Shown here: positions 11,962 through 20,825 of the stretch, piece by piece
How positions within the stretch are numbered: the stretch's first letter is position 1
How the letters are laid out: each line of letters opens with the position of its first letter
Origin: Burkholderia pseudomultivorans
Lineage (GTDB): Bacteria; Pseudomonadota; Gammaproteobacteria; Burkholderiales; Burkholderiaceae
Assembly (NCBI RefSeq): GCF_001718415.1
Contig: NZ_CP013377.1
Span: 62,001 to 126,000 of the forward strand
Length of the DNA: 64,000 bases
Direction: 5' to 3'
Translations under genes and position numbers: made by a program
The notes under the pieces: generated by a model
Database searches by the model: none
The model's input: only the letters and a program-made list of their open reading frames with translations
What the model was told of the DNA's origin: nothing

Positions 11962-12981
11962 ATGAGCCAGGCAATGCAACCCCAACGCACTTCTCCGTCC
12001 CCCGATGCCACGGCCGCGCCCGCGCGGGCGCGCAGCGGCGTGTGGCAGCTGATCAACCGCTCGGGCATCGTGATGGTGTTCGTCGTGCTGTTCGCGGCGC
12101 TGTCGCTGACCGTGCCGGACTTCCTGACGCCGCGCAACATCCAGGGCCTGCTGCTGTCGGTCACGCTGATCGGCTCGATCGCGGTGACGATGATGTTCGT
12201 GCTCGCGCTCGGCGAGGTCGACCTGTCGGTCGCGTCGATCGTCGCGTTCTCGGGCGTGGTCGCCTCGACGCTGATCACCGCGACGCACAGCGTCGTGATC
12301 GGTACCGTGGCGGGCGTGCTCGCGGGCGGCGCGGTCGGGCTCGTCAACGGCGTGCTGATCGCGCGCTGGCGCATCAATTCGCTGATCGTCACGCTCGCGA
12401 TGATGGAAGTCGTGCGCGGGCTCGCGTTCATCACGTCGAACGGCGATGCGGTGATGATCTCCGAGGAACGCTTCTTCGAGCTCGGCTCCGGCTCGTTCCT
12501 CGGCATCTCGTTTCCGATCTGGAGCAATATCGTCGGCTTCGTCGTGTTCGGCTTCCTGCTGCGCCGGACGGTGTTCGGCAAGAACGTGCTGGCCGTCGGC
12601 GGCAATGGCGAGGCCGCGCTGCTCGCGGGGCTGCCGGTGATGCGCATCCGCATCACCGTGTTCGTGCTGCAGGGGCTCGTGACCGGCTTCGCCGGCGTGA
12701 TGCTCGCATCGCGGATGAGCCTCGGCGACCCGAAGACCTCGGTCGGCCTCGAACTCGGCGTGATCTCCGCGTGCGTGCTCGGCGGCGTGTCGCTGACGGG
12801 CGGCGTCGCGACGATCTCCGGCGTGCTGGTCGGCGTGCTGATCATGGGCTCCGTGCAGGACGCGATGAGCCTGCTGAACGTGCCGACCTTCTACCAATAT
12901 CTGATACGCGGCGGAATTCTGTTGCTCGCGGTGCTGTTCGACCAGTATCGTCGCAACCAGCGGCGCGCGATGAAGATCTGA
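11962..12981 (+). CDS. araH: L-arabinose ABC transporter permease
   Basis: 339 residues, a BPD_transp_2-type inner-membrane permease with 8-10 hydrophobic segments. Family features include VTLIGSIAVTMMFVLALGEV-DLSV (the conserved ExDLSVG-like segment), GLVNGVLIARWRINSLIVTL and the glycine-rich ISACVLGGVSLTGGVATISG. Thirty bp downstream of araG. Together with AraF and AraG it completes a high-affinity pentose importer. It ends 45 bp before the lactonase gene. Confidence 0.93.
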   Translation: MSQAMQPQRTSPSPDATAAPARARSGVWQLINRSGIVMVFVVLFAALSLTVPDFLTPRNIQGLLLSVTLIGSIAVTMMFVLALGEVDLSVASIVAFSGVVASTLITATHSVVIGTVAGVLAGGAVGLVNGVLIARWRINSLIVTLAMMEVVRGLAFITSNGDAVMISEERFFELGSGSFLGISFPIWSNIVGFVVFGFLLRRTVFGKNVLAVGGNGEAALLAGLPVMRIRITVFVLQGLVTGFAGVMLASRMSLGDPKTSVGLELGVISACVLGGVSLTGGVATISGVLVGVLIMGSVQDAMSLLNVPTFYQYLIRGGILLLAVLFDQYRRNQRRAMKI

Positions 12982-13026
12982 CGCAAGCGCGGCCGCCCGA
13001 AAATGCGACAGATATCGGGAGACGCT

Positions 13027-13929
13027 ATGCAACAGACTCATCCGGCCGCGCTGGCGGCGCTGCTGGTGGACAGCCGCAACACGCTCGGCGAAGGCGCGAC
13101 ATGGTGCGACGCGACGCGCGCGCTGTACTGGACCGACATCGAAGGCGCGCGCCTGTGGCGCTGCCGCGCGGACGGCTCGGACCTCGCGCAGTGGCCGATG
13201 CCCGAACGGCTCGCGTGCTTCGCGCTGACGAACGATCCGGACGTGCTGCTGGTCGGTCTGGCGACGCATCTTGCGTTCTTCGACCTGCGCAGCGGCGTGT
13301 TCACGCGGATCGTCGACGTCGAGCCCGAGCTGCCGACGCGCCTGAACGACGGCCGCTGCGATCCGTTCGGCGCGTTCGTGTTCGGCATGAAGGACGAAGG
13401 CGGCGAGCCGCCGCGTGCGCTCGGCGGGTTTTACCGGCTCGGTCCCGACCTGACGCTCGGACGGCTCGCGCTGCCGCCGGCCGCGATCGCGAACAGCATC
13501 GCGTTCTCGCCGGACGGCGCGCGGATGTACTTCTGCGATTCGCTGGTGCGCGTGATCTTCGTCTGCGACTATCGCGCGGGCGGCGACGTGGCGAACGTGC
13601 GGCCGTTCGCACGGCTGACCGACGCGGACGGCGATCCGGACGGCTCGACGATCGATCGCGACGGCGGCCTGTGGAACGCGCAGTGGGGCGGGCGGCGCGT
13701 GGTGCGTTACGGGCCGGACGGTGTCGAGACCGCGCGCGTGGCGGTGCCGACCGCGCAGCCGAGCTGCGTGGCGCTCGACGGCGAAGGCCGGCTGTATGTG
13801 ACGAGCGCGCGCACCGGCCTGGGCGACGACGCGCTGGCGGCCGACGCGCATGCGGGCGGCGTGTTCGTCGCGGCGACGCGGCATGCGGGCGCACCGACCG
13901 CGCGATTTGCGGGGAAGCCGGCCGGCTGA
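13027..13929 (+). CDS. SMP-30/gluconolactonase family protein (probable L-arabinolactonase)
   Basis: 300 residues of the six-bladed beta-propeller SMP-30 lactonase family. Typical metal and active-site stretches are LGEGATWCDATRALYWTDIE (first ligand Glu in the LGEGP-like motif), RLNDGRCDPFGAFVFGMKD, IANSIAFSPDG with YFCDS, and PDGSTIDRDGGLWNAQWGG. It would open arabinono-lactone made by the 1-dehydrogenase to arabinonate. The start at ATG 13027 is chosen because GGGAGA precedes it by 4 bp; an in-frame upstream ATG at 13003 lacks a site. Last gene of the arabinose operon. Confidence 0.87.
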   Translation: MQQTHPAALAALLVDSRNTLGEGATWCDATRALYWTDIEGARLWRCRADGSDLAQWPMPERLACFALTNDPDVLLVGLATHLAFFDLRSGVFTRIVDVEPELPTRLNDGRCDPFGAFVFGMKDEGGEPPRALGGFYRLGPDLTLGRLALPPAAIANSIAFSPDGARMYFCDSLVRVIFVCDYRAGGDVANVRPFARLTDADGDPDGSTIDRDGGLWNAQWGGRRVVRYGPDGVETARVAVPTAQPSCVALDGEGRLYVTSARTGLGDDALAADAHAGGVFVAATRHAGAPTARFAGKPAG

Positions 13930-14313
13930 ACCGGTCGATGCGCGCGGCTTGCGCGGCCGCCGTGCGCCCGCCGGCGGTTCGCACGGTGCGGCCGCGCCAC
14001 GCCCGCATCGCGTCGCATCGAACCCTCATCGAAACCTTTCCTTCCTTGTTCGTCGATCAGCGGGCGCGCGCCGAAGCGACCCCGGCGCGGAACGCCGCGC
14101 GCACGCGCGATCATGACCTCCGCCTTGTCCTGCGCGCACGCCGCAGGCTCCTTCTCATCGTGTAAAGCCCGCGCGTCGCGGCGCGCCATGCCCCTGTTCG
14201 GGCACGTTTAGGGGTTTGTCCCGAGACGTTTCCATTCCGCTTTACATATCAGGTTACCTGATAGTAAATTGATGGCGAGTCGCGCAGGGCGGCACTGTCA
14301 TTGGAGAACGAAG
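13930..14313. other. Intergenic region between the arabinose and ferulate operons
   Basis: 384 bp without a supportable gene: the open frames crossing it are Arg/Ala-rich shadows. The right end becomes A/T-rich and contains a 17-bp operator (14247-14263). A weak hairpin (GCCCCTGTTCGGGC, near 14187) may mark the end of the arabinose transcript. Confidence 0.6.
14247..14263. promoter_or_regulatory. MarR-type operator, site 1 (before ech)
   Basis: TATCAGGTTACCTGATA is a perfect 17-bp dyad (ATCAGGT-T-ACCTGAT core) ending 50 bp before the ech ATG. TTTACA just upstream and AGTAAA just downstream could be promoter elements, so a repressor bound here would block transcription. The same core recurs twice before the carrier operon at 19361 and 19455. 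The MarR protein encoded at 18745 is the obvious ligand-controlled binder (inference). Confidence 0.8.
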
Positions 14314-15141
14314 ATGAATTACGAAGGTCGCTGGAGTACGGTGAAGGTTGCAGTCGAGGGCGGGATCGCATGGGTCACGCTGAACCGCCCGGACAAGCGC
14401 AACGCGATGAGCCCGACGCTGAACGCGGAGATGATCGAGGTGCTGGAGGCGGTCGAGCTCGACGCGGAAGCGCAGGTGCTCGTGCTGACCGGCGAAGGCG
14501 ACGCCTGGACGGCCGGGATGGACCTGAAGGAGTATTTCCGCGAAGTCGACGCGGGCCCCGAGATCCTGCAGGAAAAGATCCGCCGCGACGCGAGCCGCTG
14601 GCAATGGCAGTTGCTGCGCATGTACGCGAAGCCGACCATCGCGATGGTCAACGGCTGGTGCTTCGGCGGCGGCTTCTCGCCGCTCGTCGCGTGCGATCTC
14701 GCGATCGCGGCCGACGAAGCGGTGTTCGGCCTGTCGGAGATCAACTGGGGCATCCCGCCGGGCAACCTCGTCAGCAAGGCGATGGCGGACACGGTCGGGC
14801 ACCGCCAGGCGCTCTACTACATCATGACCGGCGACACCTTCACGGGCCAGCAGGCCGCGCAGATGGGGCTCGTCAACAAGAGCGTGCCGCGCGCGCAGCT
14901 GCACGACGAGGTGCGCGCGCTCGCCGCGAAGCTGCTCGACAAGAATCCGGTCGTGATCCGCAACGCGAAGCACGGTTTCAAGCGCTGCCGCGAACTGACG
15001 TGGGAGCAGAACGAGGACTACCTGTACGCGAAGCTCGACCAGGCGAACTACCGCGATCCGGAGGGCGGGCGCGAACAGGGCCTCAAGCAGTTCCTCGACG
15101 AGAAGAGCATCAAGCCGGGCCTGCAGGCCTACAAGCGCTGA
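14314..15141 (+). CDS. ech: p-Hydroxycinnamoyl-CoA hydratase/lyase (feruloyl-CoA hydratase/lyase)
   Basis: 275 residues, crotonase fold. It carries oxyanion-hole loops (DAWTAGMDLKEYF; GWCFGGGFSPLVACD) and the HCHL-specific stretch FGLSEINWGIPPGNLVSK, where Glu142 corresponds to the catalytic Glu143 of Pseudomonas fluorescens HCHL. It hydrates feruloyl-, caffeoyl- or p-coumaroyl-CoA and cleaves it to vanillin (or the analogous benzaldehyde) and acetyl-CoA. Start at ATG 14314 after TTGGAGAACGAAG. First gene of ech-vdh-fcs. Confidence 0.96.
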   Translation: MNYEGRWSTVKVAVEGGIAWVTLNRPDKRNAMSPTLNAEMIEVLEAVELDAEAQVLVLTGEGDAWTAGMDLKEYFREVDAGPEILQEKIRRDASRWQWQLLRMYAKPTIAMVNGWCFGGGFSPLVACDLAIAADEAVFGLSEINWGIPPGNLVSKAMADTVGHRQALYYIMTGDTFTGQQAAQMGLVNKSVPRAQLHDEVRALAAKLLDKNPVVIRNAKHGFKRCRELTWEQNEDYLYAKLDQANYRDPEGGREQGLKQFLDEKSIKPGLQAYKR

Positions 15142-15183
15142 CGCGCGGCGCGGCACGCGAACGGACTGAGCGGAGACAGCGAA

Positions 15184-16635
15184 ATGCATGAAGTGAGTTT
15201 GTTGATCGACGGCGTGTCGCGCGGCGCGTCGAACGGCGCGACCTTCGACCGGATCGATCCGGCGACGGGCCAGGTGGCTTCGCGCGCCGCGGCGGCGACG
15301 CTCGACGATGCGGATGCCGCGGTCGCGGCGGCCGCGCGCGCGTTTCCCGCGTGGGCGGCGCTCGGGCCGACCGAGCGTCGGCGGCGCCTGCTGGCGGCGG
15401 CCGACCGCATGGACGCGCGCGCCGGCGAATTCATCGAGACCGGCCGCGCGGAAACCGGCGCGATGGCGAACTGGTACGGCTTCAACGTGATGCTCGCCGC
15501 GAACATGCTGCGCGAGGCCGCCGCGATGACCACCCAGATCGACGGCGCGGTGATTCCGTCCGACGTGCCGGGCAGCCTCGCGATGGCGGTGCGCCAGCCG
15601 TGCGGCGTGGTGCTCGGGATCGCGCCGTGGAACGCGCCGGTGATCCTCGCGACGCGCGCGCTCGCGATGCCGCTCGCGTGCGGCAACACGGTCGTGCTGA
15701 AGGCGTCCGAAGGCTGCCCCGGCGTGCATCGGCTGATCGGCAGCGTGCTGCACGACGCGGGGCTCGGCGACGGCGTCGTCAACGTGATCACGCATGCGCC
15801 CGAGGATGCGCCCGCGATCGTCGAGCGGCTGATCGCGAATCCGGCCGTGCGGCGCGTGAACTTCACCGGCTCGACGCGCGTGGGCCGGATCGTCGCGACG
15901 CTCGCCGCGCAGCACCTGAAGCCCGCGCTGCTCGAACTCGGCGGCAAGGCGCCGGTGCTCGTGCTCGACGACGCCGACCTCGATGCGGCGGTCGACGCGG
16001 TCGCGTTCGGCGCATTCTTCAACCAGGGGCAGATCTGCATGTCGACCGAGCGCGTGATCGTCGATCGCAAGGTCGCCGATGCATTCGTCGACAAGCTCGT
16101 CGCGAAGGCGCGCACGCTGAAGGCCGGCAACCCGGCCGCGCCGGGCGTCGTGCTCGGCACGCTCGAAAGCGCGGCGGCCGCGCAGCGCATCGCGGCGCTG
16201 GTCGCCGATGCGGGCGCGCACGGCGCCGCGCTGCCGCTCGGCTGCGAGGTCGACGGCGCGGTGATGCAGCCGACTGTCGTCGACGGCGTCACGCGCGAGA
16301 TGAAGCTCTATGCGGACGAATCGTTCGGGCCCGTGGTGACCGTGCAGCGCGTCGACGGCGACGAAGCGGCGCTTGCCGCCGCGAACGACAGCGAATACGG
16401 GCTGTCGGCGGCGGTGTTCAGCCGCGACATCGCGCGCGCGATGCAGGTCGCGAAGCGGATCGAGTCGGGCATCTGCCACATCAACGGCCCGACCGTGCAC
16501 GACGAGGCGCAGATGCCGTTCGGCGGCGTGAAGGCGAGCGGCTACGGCCGCTTCGGCAGCAAGGCGTCGATCGCCGAGTTCACCGACCTGCGCTGGATCA
16601 CCGTGCAGACCGCGCCGCGCCATTACCCGATCTGA
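15184..16635 (+). CDS. vdh: Vanillin/aromatic aldehyde dehydrogenase
   Basis: 483 residues of the NAD(P)-dependent aldehyde dehydrogenase superfamily. It has the Rossmann signature FTGSTRVG, general base Glu251 (LELGGKAPV) and nucleophile Cys285 (FNQGQICMSTER). Its position between ech and fcs indicates oxidation of vanillin or 4-hydroxybenzaldehyde, the lyase products, to vanillate or 4-hydroxybenzoate. Well-formed ribosome site (CGGAGACAGCGAA). No vanillate demethylase or 4-hydroxybenzoate hydroxylase lies in the window, so the acids must be processed elsewhere. Confidence 0.93.
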   Translation: MHEVSLLIDGVSRGASNGATFDRIDPATGQVASRAAAATLDDADAAVAAAARAFPAWAALGPTERRRRLLAAADRMDARAGEFIETGRAETGAMANWYGFNVMLAANMLREAAAMTTQIDGAVIPSDVPGSLAMAVRQPCGVVLGIAPWNAPVILATRALAMPLACGNTVVLKASEGCPGVHRLIGSVLHDAGLGDGVVNVITHAPEDAPAIVERLIANPAVRRVNFTGSTRVGRIVATLAAQHLKPALLELGGKAPVLVLDDADLDAAVDAVAFGAFFNQGQICMSTERVIVDRKVADAFVDKLVAKARTLKAGNPAAPGVVLGTLESAAAAQRIAALVADAGAHGAALPLGCEVDGAVMQPTVVDGVTREMKLYADESFGPVVTVQRVDGDEAALAAANDSEYGLSAAVFSRDIARAMQVAKRIESGICHINGPTVHDEAQMPFGGVKASGYGRFGSKASIAEFTDLRWITVQTAPRHYPI

Positions 16636-16733
16636 GCGGATCGCCGCCGCGCGGCGACCCGCTCGAAAACGACACAACGCAGTGCCCGCCGGCGCGCACG
16701 ACCGCGCCGGACGGAACCGAATGGAGACATACC

Positions 16734-18635
16734 TTGGATGCGGATCCGACCCAACTGCCCGGCCGCGCCGCCGCGCAGCCCGGCCTTGCCGGCTACCGCC
16801 CGGTCGCGATCGGTGCGGCGCCGCCCGACATCGCGCAGCGCGACGGCTGCTGGACCCTGCGCGCGTCGACCGCGCTCGGCGCGTATCCGCGCCGGCTGAC
16901 CGACCGGCTCGTCAGCGGCGCGCAAGCGCATCCGGACCGCTGGCTCGTCGCGCGACGCGGCGCCGACGGCGCGTGGGTCGGCATCAGCTATGCGCAGATG
17001 CTCGACCGTGCGCGCGCGATCGGGCAGGCGCTGCTCGATCGCGGCCTGTCGGTCGAGCGGCCGGTCGCGATCCTGTCGGGCAACGATCTCGAACATCTGC
17101 AGGTCGCGTTCGGCGCGATGTGGGCCGGCATCCCGTACGCGCCGCTGTCGCCGGCGTATTCGCTCGTGTCGAGCGATTACGGCAAGCTGCGCCACGCGCT
17201 GGCGCTGCTGACGCCTGGCCTCGTGTTCGCCGCGGGCGGCGGCGCGTTTCGAGCGGCGCTCGATGCGGCGGTGCCGGCCGACGTCGAGCGCGTGGTCGTC
17301 TCGGCGCCGGACGGGATGCGCGGCGTCACGCGCTTCGCGGCGCTGCTCGACACGGCGCCGCGCGACGTCGATGCCGCGCACGACGCGATCACGGGCGACA
17401 CGATCGCGAAATTCCTGTTCACGTCCGGTTCGACGCGGCTGCCGAAAGCGGTGCCGACCACGCACCGGATGCTGTGCAGCAACCAGCAGATGCTGCTCGA
17501 AACGTTTCCGCAGTTCGGCATCGAACCGCCGGTGCTGGTCGACTGGCTGCCGTGGAACCATACGTTCGGCGGCAGCCACAACGTCGGCATCGCGCTGTAC
17601 AACGGCGGCACGCTCTACATCGACGACGGCAAGCCGGTCGCCGGCAAGTTCGACGAGACGCTGCGCAATCTGCGCGAGATCGCGCCGACGGTGTACTTCA
17701 ACGTGCCGAAGGGCTGGGAGGAACTGACCGCCGCGCTCGAAACCGACGCCGCGCTGCGCGCGACCTTCTTCTCGCGCGTGAAGATGTACTTCTTCGCGGG
17801 CGCGGGGCTGTCGCAGGCCGCGTGGGACCGGCTCGACCGCGTGACGCTCGCGCACTGCGGCGAGCGCATCCGGATCATGGCGGGCCTCGGCATGACCGAG
17901 GCCGCGCCGTCCTGCCTGTTTACGACCGGGCCGATGTCGGGCGCCGGCTATATCGGGCTGCCCGCGCCGGGCTGCGAGACGAAGCTGGTGCCGGTCGACG
18001 GCAAGCTCGAGGCGCGCTTTCGCGGGCCGAACGTGATGGCTGGCTACTGGCGCGCGAGCGGCGACGACGCGCGCGAAGTGTTCGACGAAGAAGGCTACTA
18101 CCGCAGCGGCGACGCGGTGCGTTTCGTCGACCCGCAGCGTCCGGAACTCGGGCTGATGTTCGACGGCCGCATCGCGGAGGATTTCAAGCTGTCGTCGGGG
18201 ACCTTCGTCAGCGTCGGGCCGATGCGCGCGCGGATCGTGTCGAGCGGCGCGCCCTACGTGCAGGACGCGGTCGTGACGGGGATGAACCGCGACGACGTCG
18301 GCGCGATGATCTTCCCGCGCCTCGACGACTGCCGCCGCCTCGCGGGCGCAGGGCCGGACGCCGACGCGCGCACCGTGCTGCAGGCGCCCGCCGTGCGCGC
18401 GTTCTTCGCCGACCTGCTGGCGCGGCTGAACCGCGAAGCGACCGGCAGCGCGACCTTCGTCACGCGGCTGTGCCTGCTCGACACGCCGCCGTCGCTCGAT
18501 CTCGGCGAGGTGACCGACAAGGGCTCGATCAACCAGCGCGCGGTGCTGGGCCACCGTGCCGCGCTGGTCGACGCGATGTATGCGGCCGACGCGGCCGATG
18601 CGGGCGTGATCGTCGCCGCCCCGCGCGGCGCGTGA
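16734..18635 (+). CDS. fcs: Feruloyl-CoA synthetase
   Basis: 633 residues of the adenylate-forming acyl-CoA synthetase family. The ATP-binding P-loop is FLFTSGSTRLPKAVPTTHR. Other motifs are LVDWLPWNHTFGG, MAGLGMTEAAP and YYRSGDAVRF. The aberrant DGRIAEDFKLSSGTFVSVGP replaces the usual GRxKD..K motif and is typical of Fcs proteins. No in-frame ATG or GTG fits. The TTG at 16734 has GGAGAC five bases upstream and gives an N-terminus of expected length, so it is taken as the start. The enzyme activates ferulate and related hydroxycinnamates for Ech. Confidence 0.92.
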   Translation: MDADPTQLPGRAAAQPGLAGYRPVAIGAAPPDIAQRDGCWTLRASTALGAYPRRLTDRLVSGAQAHPDRWLVARRGADGAWVGISYAQMLDRARAIGQALLDRGLSVERPVAILSGNDLEHLQVAFGAMWAGIPYAPLSPAYSLVSSDYGKLRHALALLTPGLVFAAGGGAFRAALDAAVPADVERVVVSAPDGMRGVTRFAALLDTAPRDVDAAHDAITGDTIAKFLFTSGSTRLPKAVPTTHRMLCSNQQMLLETFPQFGIEPPVLVDWLPWNHTFGGSHNVGIALYNGGTLYIDDGKPVAGKFDETLRNLREIAPTVYFNVPKGWEELTAALETDAALRATFFSRVKMYFFAGAGLSQAAWDRLDRVTLAHCGERIRIMAGLGMTEAAPSCLFTTGPMSGAGYIGLPAPGCETKLVPVDGKLEARFRGPNVMAGYWRASGDDAREVFDEEGYYRSGDAVRFVDPQRPELGLMFDGRIAEDFKLSSGTFVSVGPMRARIVSSGAPYVQDAVVTGMNRDDVGAMIFPRLDDCRRLAGAGPDADARTVLQAPAVRAFFADLLARLNREATGSATFVTRLCLLDTPPSLDLGEVTDKGSINQRAVLGHRAALVDAMYAADAADAGVIVAAPRGA

Positions 18636-18675
18636 GGCGCGGGCGCGTCGTTTGCGAGAACACATGAGGCAAGGG

Positions 18676-18696
18676 CGCCGCACCGGCCGTGCGGCG
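18676..18696 (+). terminator. Hairpin after fcs
   Basis: CGCCGCAC-CGGCC-GTGCGGCG forms an 8-bp perfect stem with a 5-nt loop, 40 bp after the fcs stop and before the marR start. There is no T-run, so it may attenuate or stabilise rather than terminate fully. Confidence 0.4.
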
Positions 18697-18744
18697 ACGG
18701 GACGGCGCGCGGGCGCGTTCGCCGCGCGTGCCGCGTAAGGTAAG

Positions 18745-19269
18745 ATGGCCCGCGATATCTCTTCCGACACCTTCATGAGTTCGACACCCGCCAAACCGGC
18801 CCGCGCGAAGCGCGCTGCCCGACCCGCCGAAGCGAAGCCGCCGGTGCGCGCGACGCTGCGCCTGACCTACCTGATCGGCAATCTCGAACGGCTGCTGCGC
18901 CGCCAGATGAGCGACGCGCTCGCGCCGCTCGGCGTGACGCTCGCGCAATACACGGCGCTGTCCGTGCTCGAGGCGCGCGGGGCGCTGTCCAACGCGCAGC
19001 TCGCGGTGCGCTCGTTCATCACGCCGCAATCCGCGAACGAGGTGATGGTCGCGATGGCGGCCCGCGGCTTCGTGACGCGCGAGGCCGACCCGAATCATGG
19101 CCGCGTGATCCTGCTGCGGCTGACCGACGAAGGCTCGGCGATCCTGCGCGAATGCGAGCGCGTGCTGCGGCCGCTCGAGCGCCGCATGCTCGGCGACGGC
19201 CTGGCCGCCGACGACGTCGCGCAGGTCCAGCACACGCTGGAACTGTTCGTGCGCAACCTGCGCGACTGA
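18745..19269 (+). CDS. MarR family regulator of hydroxycinnamate catabolism (FerR/FerC/CouR-like)
   Basis: 174 residues with a Lys/Ala/Arg-rich N-terminal extension (about 35 residues) ahead of a MarR winged helix: LIGNLERLLRRQMSDALAPL, SVLEARGALSNAQLAVRSFI-TPQSANEVM, wing READPNHGRVILLRLTDEG. A second in-frame ATG at 18775 would shorten the extension. MarR proteins beside ech/fcs genes (FerC, FerR, CouR) repress them and are released by hydroxycinnamoyl-CoA (family knowledge). The three ATCAGG dyads at 14247, 19361 and 19455 are its likely sites; none is seen directly before its own start. Confidence 0.88.
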   Translation: MARDISSDTFMSSTPAKPARAKRAARPAEAKPPVRATLRLTYLIGNLERLLRRQMSDALAPLGVTLAQYTALSVLEARGALSNAQLAVRSFITPQSANEVMVAMAARGFVTREADPNHGRVILLRLTDEGSAILRECERVLRPLERRMLGDGLAADDVAQVQHTLELFVRNLRD

Positions 19270-19358
19270 TCTCTCGCCGCCTTGCGCTTCCCTCCCGGCC
19301 TTGTCCGGCCGGCTGCCGCCCGCGTTGCGGGTTAACACCGGCGCTCGCCGCACTTGAA

Positions 19359-19377
19359 ATATCAGGTTGCCTGTTAT
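19359..19377. promoter_or_regulatory. MarR-type operator, site 2
   Basis: ATATCAGGTTGCCTGTTAT keeps the ATCAGG-N3-CCTG core of site 1 with one arm mismatched. It lies 193 bp before the carrier start at 19554, and 94 bp upstream of site 3 (core to core), close to nine helical turns. Confidence 0.7.
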
Positions 19378-19454
19378 TAAATCGTCCCGTCGTCCCGCAC
19401 GGGATGACGGTCCGCACGACCCACCGGCCGCGCGGATTTTATTTCGGACAGTGA

Positions 19455-19469
19455 ATCAGGTAGCCTGAT
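19455..19469. promoter_or_regulatory. MarR-type operator, site 3
   Basis: ATCAGGTAGCCTGAT is a perfect dyad (6-bp arms, 3-bp spacer), 84 bp before the carrier ATG. It has the same core as sites 1 and 2, so it should bring the MFS-porin-esterase genes under the same regulator as ech-vdh-fcs. Confidence 0.75.
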
Positions 19470-19553
19470 ATTTGCGGTTCACGATCCGATCACGAAAAAA
19501 AGATGCCGCGCATGCGTTCCCGCCCAGCGCGCCATTCAAGGTCTGGAGACGAA

Positions 19554-20759
19554 ATGGATACATCCGTTGCCGCAAGGCCGGCCGTCGCGACGACGCTCGG
19601 TCTGTGTTTCGCGATCGCGCTGCTGGAAGGGCTCGATCTGCAGTCGGTCGGCGTGGCCGCGCCGCGCATGGCCCATGAATTCGGGTTGACGGTCTCGCAG
19701 ATGGGGCTCGCGTTCAGCGCGGGCACGTTCGGCCTGCTGCCGGGCGCGATGCTCGGCGGCTGGCTGGCCGACCGGGTCGGCCGCAAGCACGTGCTGATCG
19801 CATCGGTCTGTCTGTTCGGGCTGCTGTCGATCGCGACCGCGCAGGTGTCCACCTTCGCGATGCTGGTCGTCGTGCGTGCGCTGACCGGCCTCGGGCTCGG
19901 CGGCGCGATGCCGAACCTGATCGCGTTGTCGTCCGAAGCCGTCGACGCGCGCTCGCGCGGCGGCGCGGTGGCCGTGATGTACTGCGGCATTCCGTTCGGC
20001 GGCGTGATCGCGTCGGTGATCGGCGTGCTGCTGGCCGGCGACGCCGAATGGCGTCACATCTTCTACGTCGGCGGCGTCGGGCCGCTGCTGCTCGCGCCGC
20101 TGTTGCTCGCGCTGCTGCCGGAATCGCGCGCGTTCCTCGACGTCAGCGCATCGGGCGGCGCGCGCCCGGGCGTGGCGCACACCCTGTTCGGCGGCGCGCG
20201 CACGGGCACCACGCTCGCGCTGTGGCTCAGCTACTTCTGCACGCTGATCGTGCTGTATTTCCTGCTGAACTGGCTGCCGTCGCTGATGGCCGCGAAGGGG
20301 CTGGCGCGCAGCCAGGCCGGGATCGTGCAGATCTTCTTCAACATCGGCAGCGGGCTCGGCGTGCTCGGCATCGGCATGTCGATGGACCGGATCCGGCCGT
20401 CGCGCGTGGTCGGCGGCATGTATGCGGGGATCGTGCTGTCGCTTGCCGCGCTCGCGATCGCGCCGGGGCTCGTGTGGCTGTCGGCGGCCGCGTTCGCGGC
20501 CGGGATGTTCGTGGTCGGCGGGCAGTCGGTGCTGTATGCGCTCGCCGCCATGTATTACCCGACCGCGATGCGCGGCACCGGCGTCGGCTCGGCGGTGGCG
20601 GTCGGCCGGCTCGGCTCCGTGGTCGGGCCGCTCGCCGCCGCGCAACTGCTCGCGACGGGCCGCAGCGGGTCGGCCGTGATCGGCGCGAGCATCCCGGTGA
20701 CGCTGGTCGCCGCCGTCGCCGCGCTGGTGCTGATCCGGCGGCCGCAGCCGCGCGACTGA
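19554..20759 (+). CDS. MFS aromatic acid:H+ symporter (AAHS type), hydroxycinnamate uptake
   Basis: 401 residues and 12 predicted helices. The AAHS hallmark is visible in helix 1 (LEGLDLQSVGVAAP, the conserved acidic DGxD-like turn) and in the helix 2-3 loop (GGWLADRVGRKHVL). The start is ATG 19554 with CTGGAGACGAA before it; an in-frame ATG at 19503 has no site. Inference from context: it imports ferulate, p-coumarate or related hydroxycinnamates across the inner membrane. It heads an operon with porin and esterase and is preceded by two operators matching the ech operator. Confidence 0.88.
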   Translation: MDTSVAARPAVATTLGLCFAIALLEGLDLQSVGVAAPRMAHEFGLTVSQMGLAFSAGTFGLLPGAMLGGWLADRVGRKHVLIASVCLFGLLSIATAQVSTFAMLVVVRALTGLGLGGAMPNLIALSSEAVDARSRGGAVAVMYCGIPFGGVIASVIGVLLAGDAEWRHIFYVGGVGPLLLAPLLLALLPESRAFLDVSASGGARPGVAHTLFGGARTGTTLALWLSYFCTLIVLYFLLNWLPSLMAAKGLARSQAGIVQIFFNIGSGLGVLGIGMSMDRIRPSRVVGGMYAGIVLSLAALAIAPGLVWLSAAAFAAGMFVVGGQSVLYALAAMYYPTAMRGTGVGSAVAVGRLGSVVGPLAAAQLLATGRSGSAVIGASIPVTLVAAVAALVLIRRPQPRD

Positions 20760-20825
20760 ATTTCCCGTGGTTCAACCCGAGCGCCGTCAGAGCGCGATAT
20801 CGACGCAGGTCTGGAGACATCTACC

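Noticed and set aside
15184..16635. Could this aldehyde dehydrogenase be the missing arabinose-pathway semialdehyde dehydrogenase?
   Set aside because: It sits between ech and fcs behind the MarR operator, so vanillin-type substrates are far more likely.
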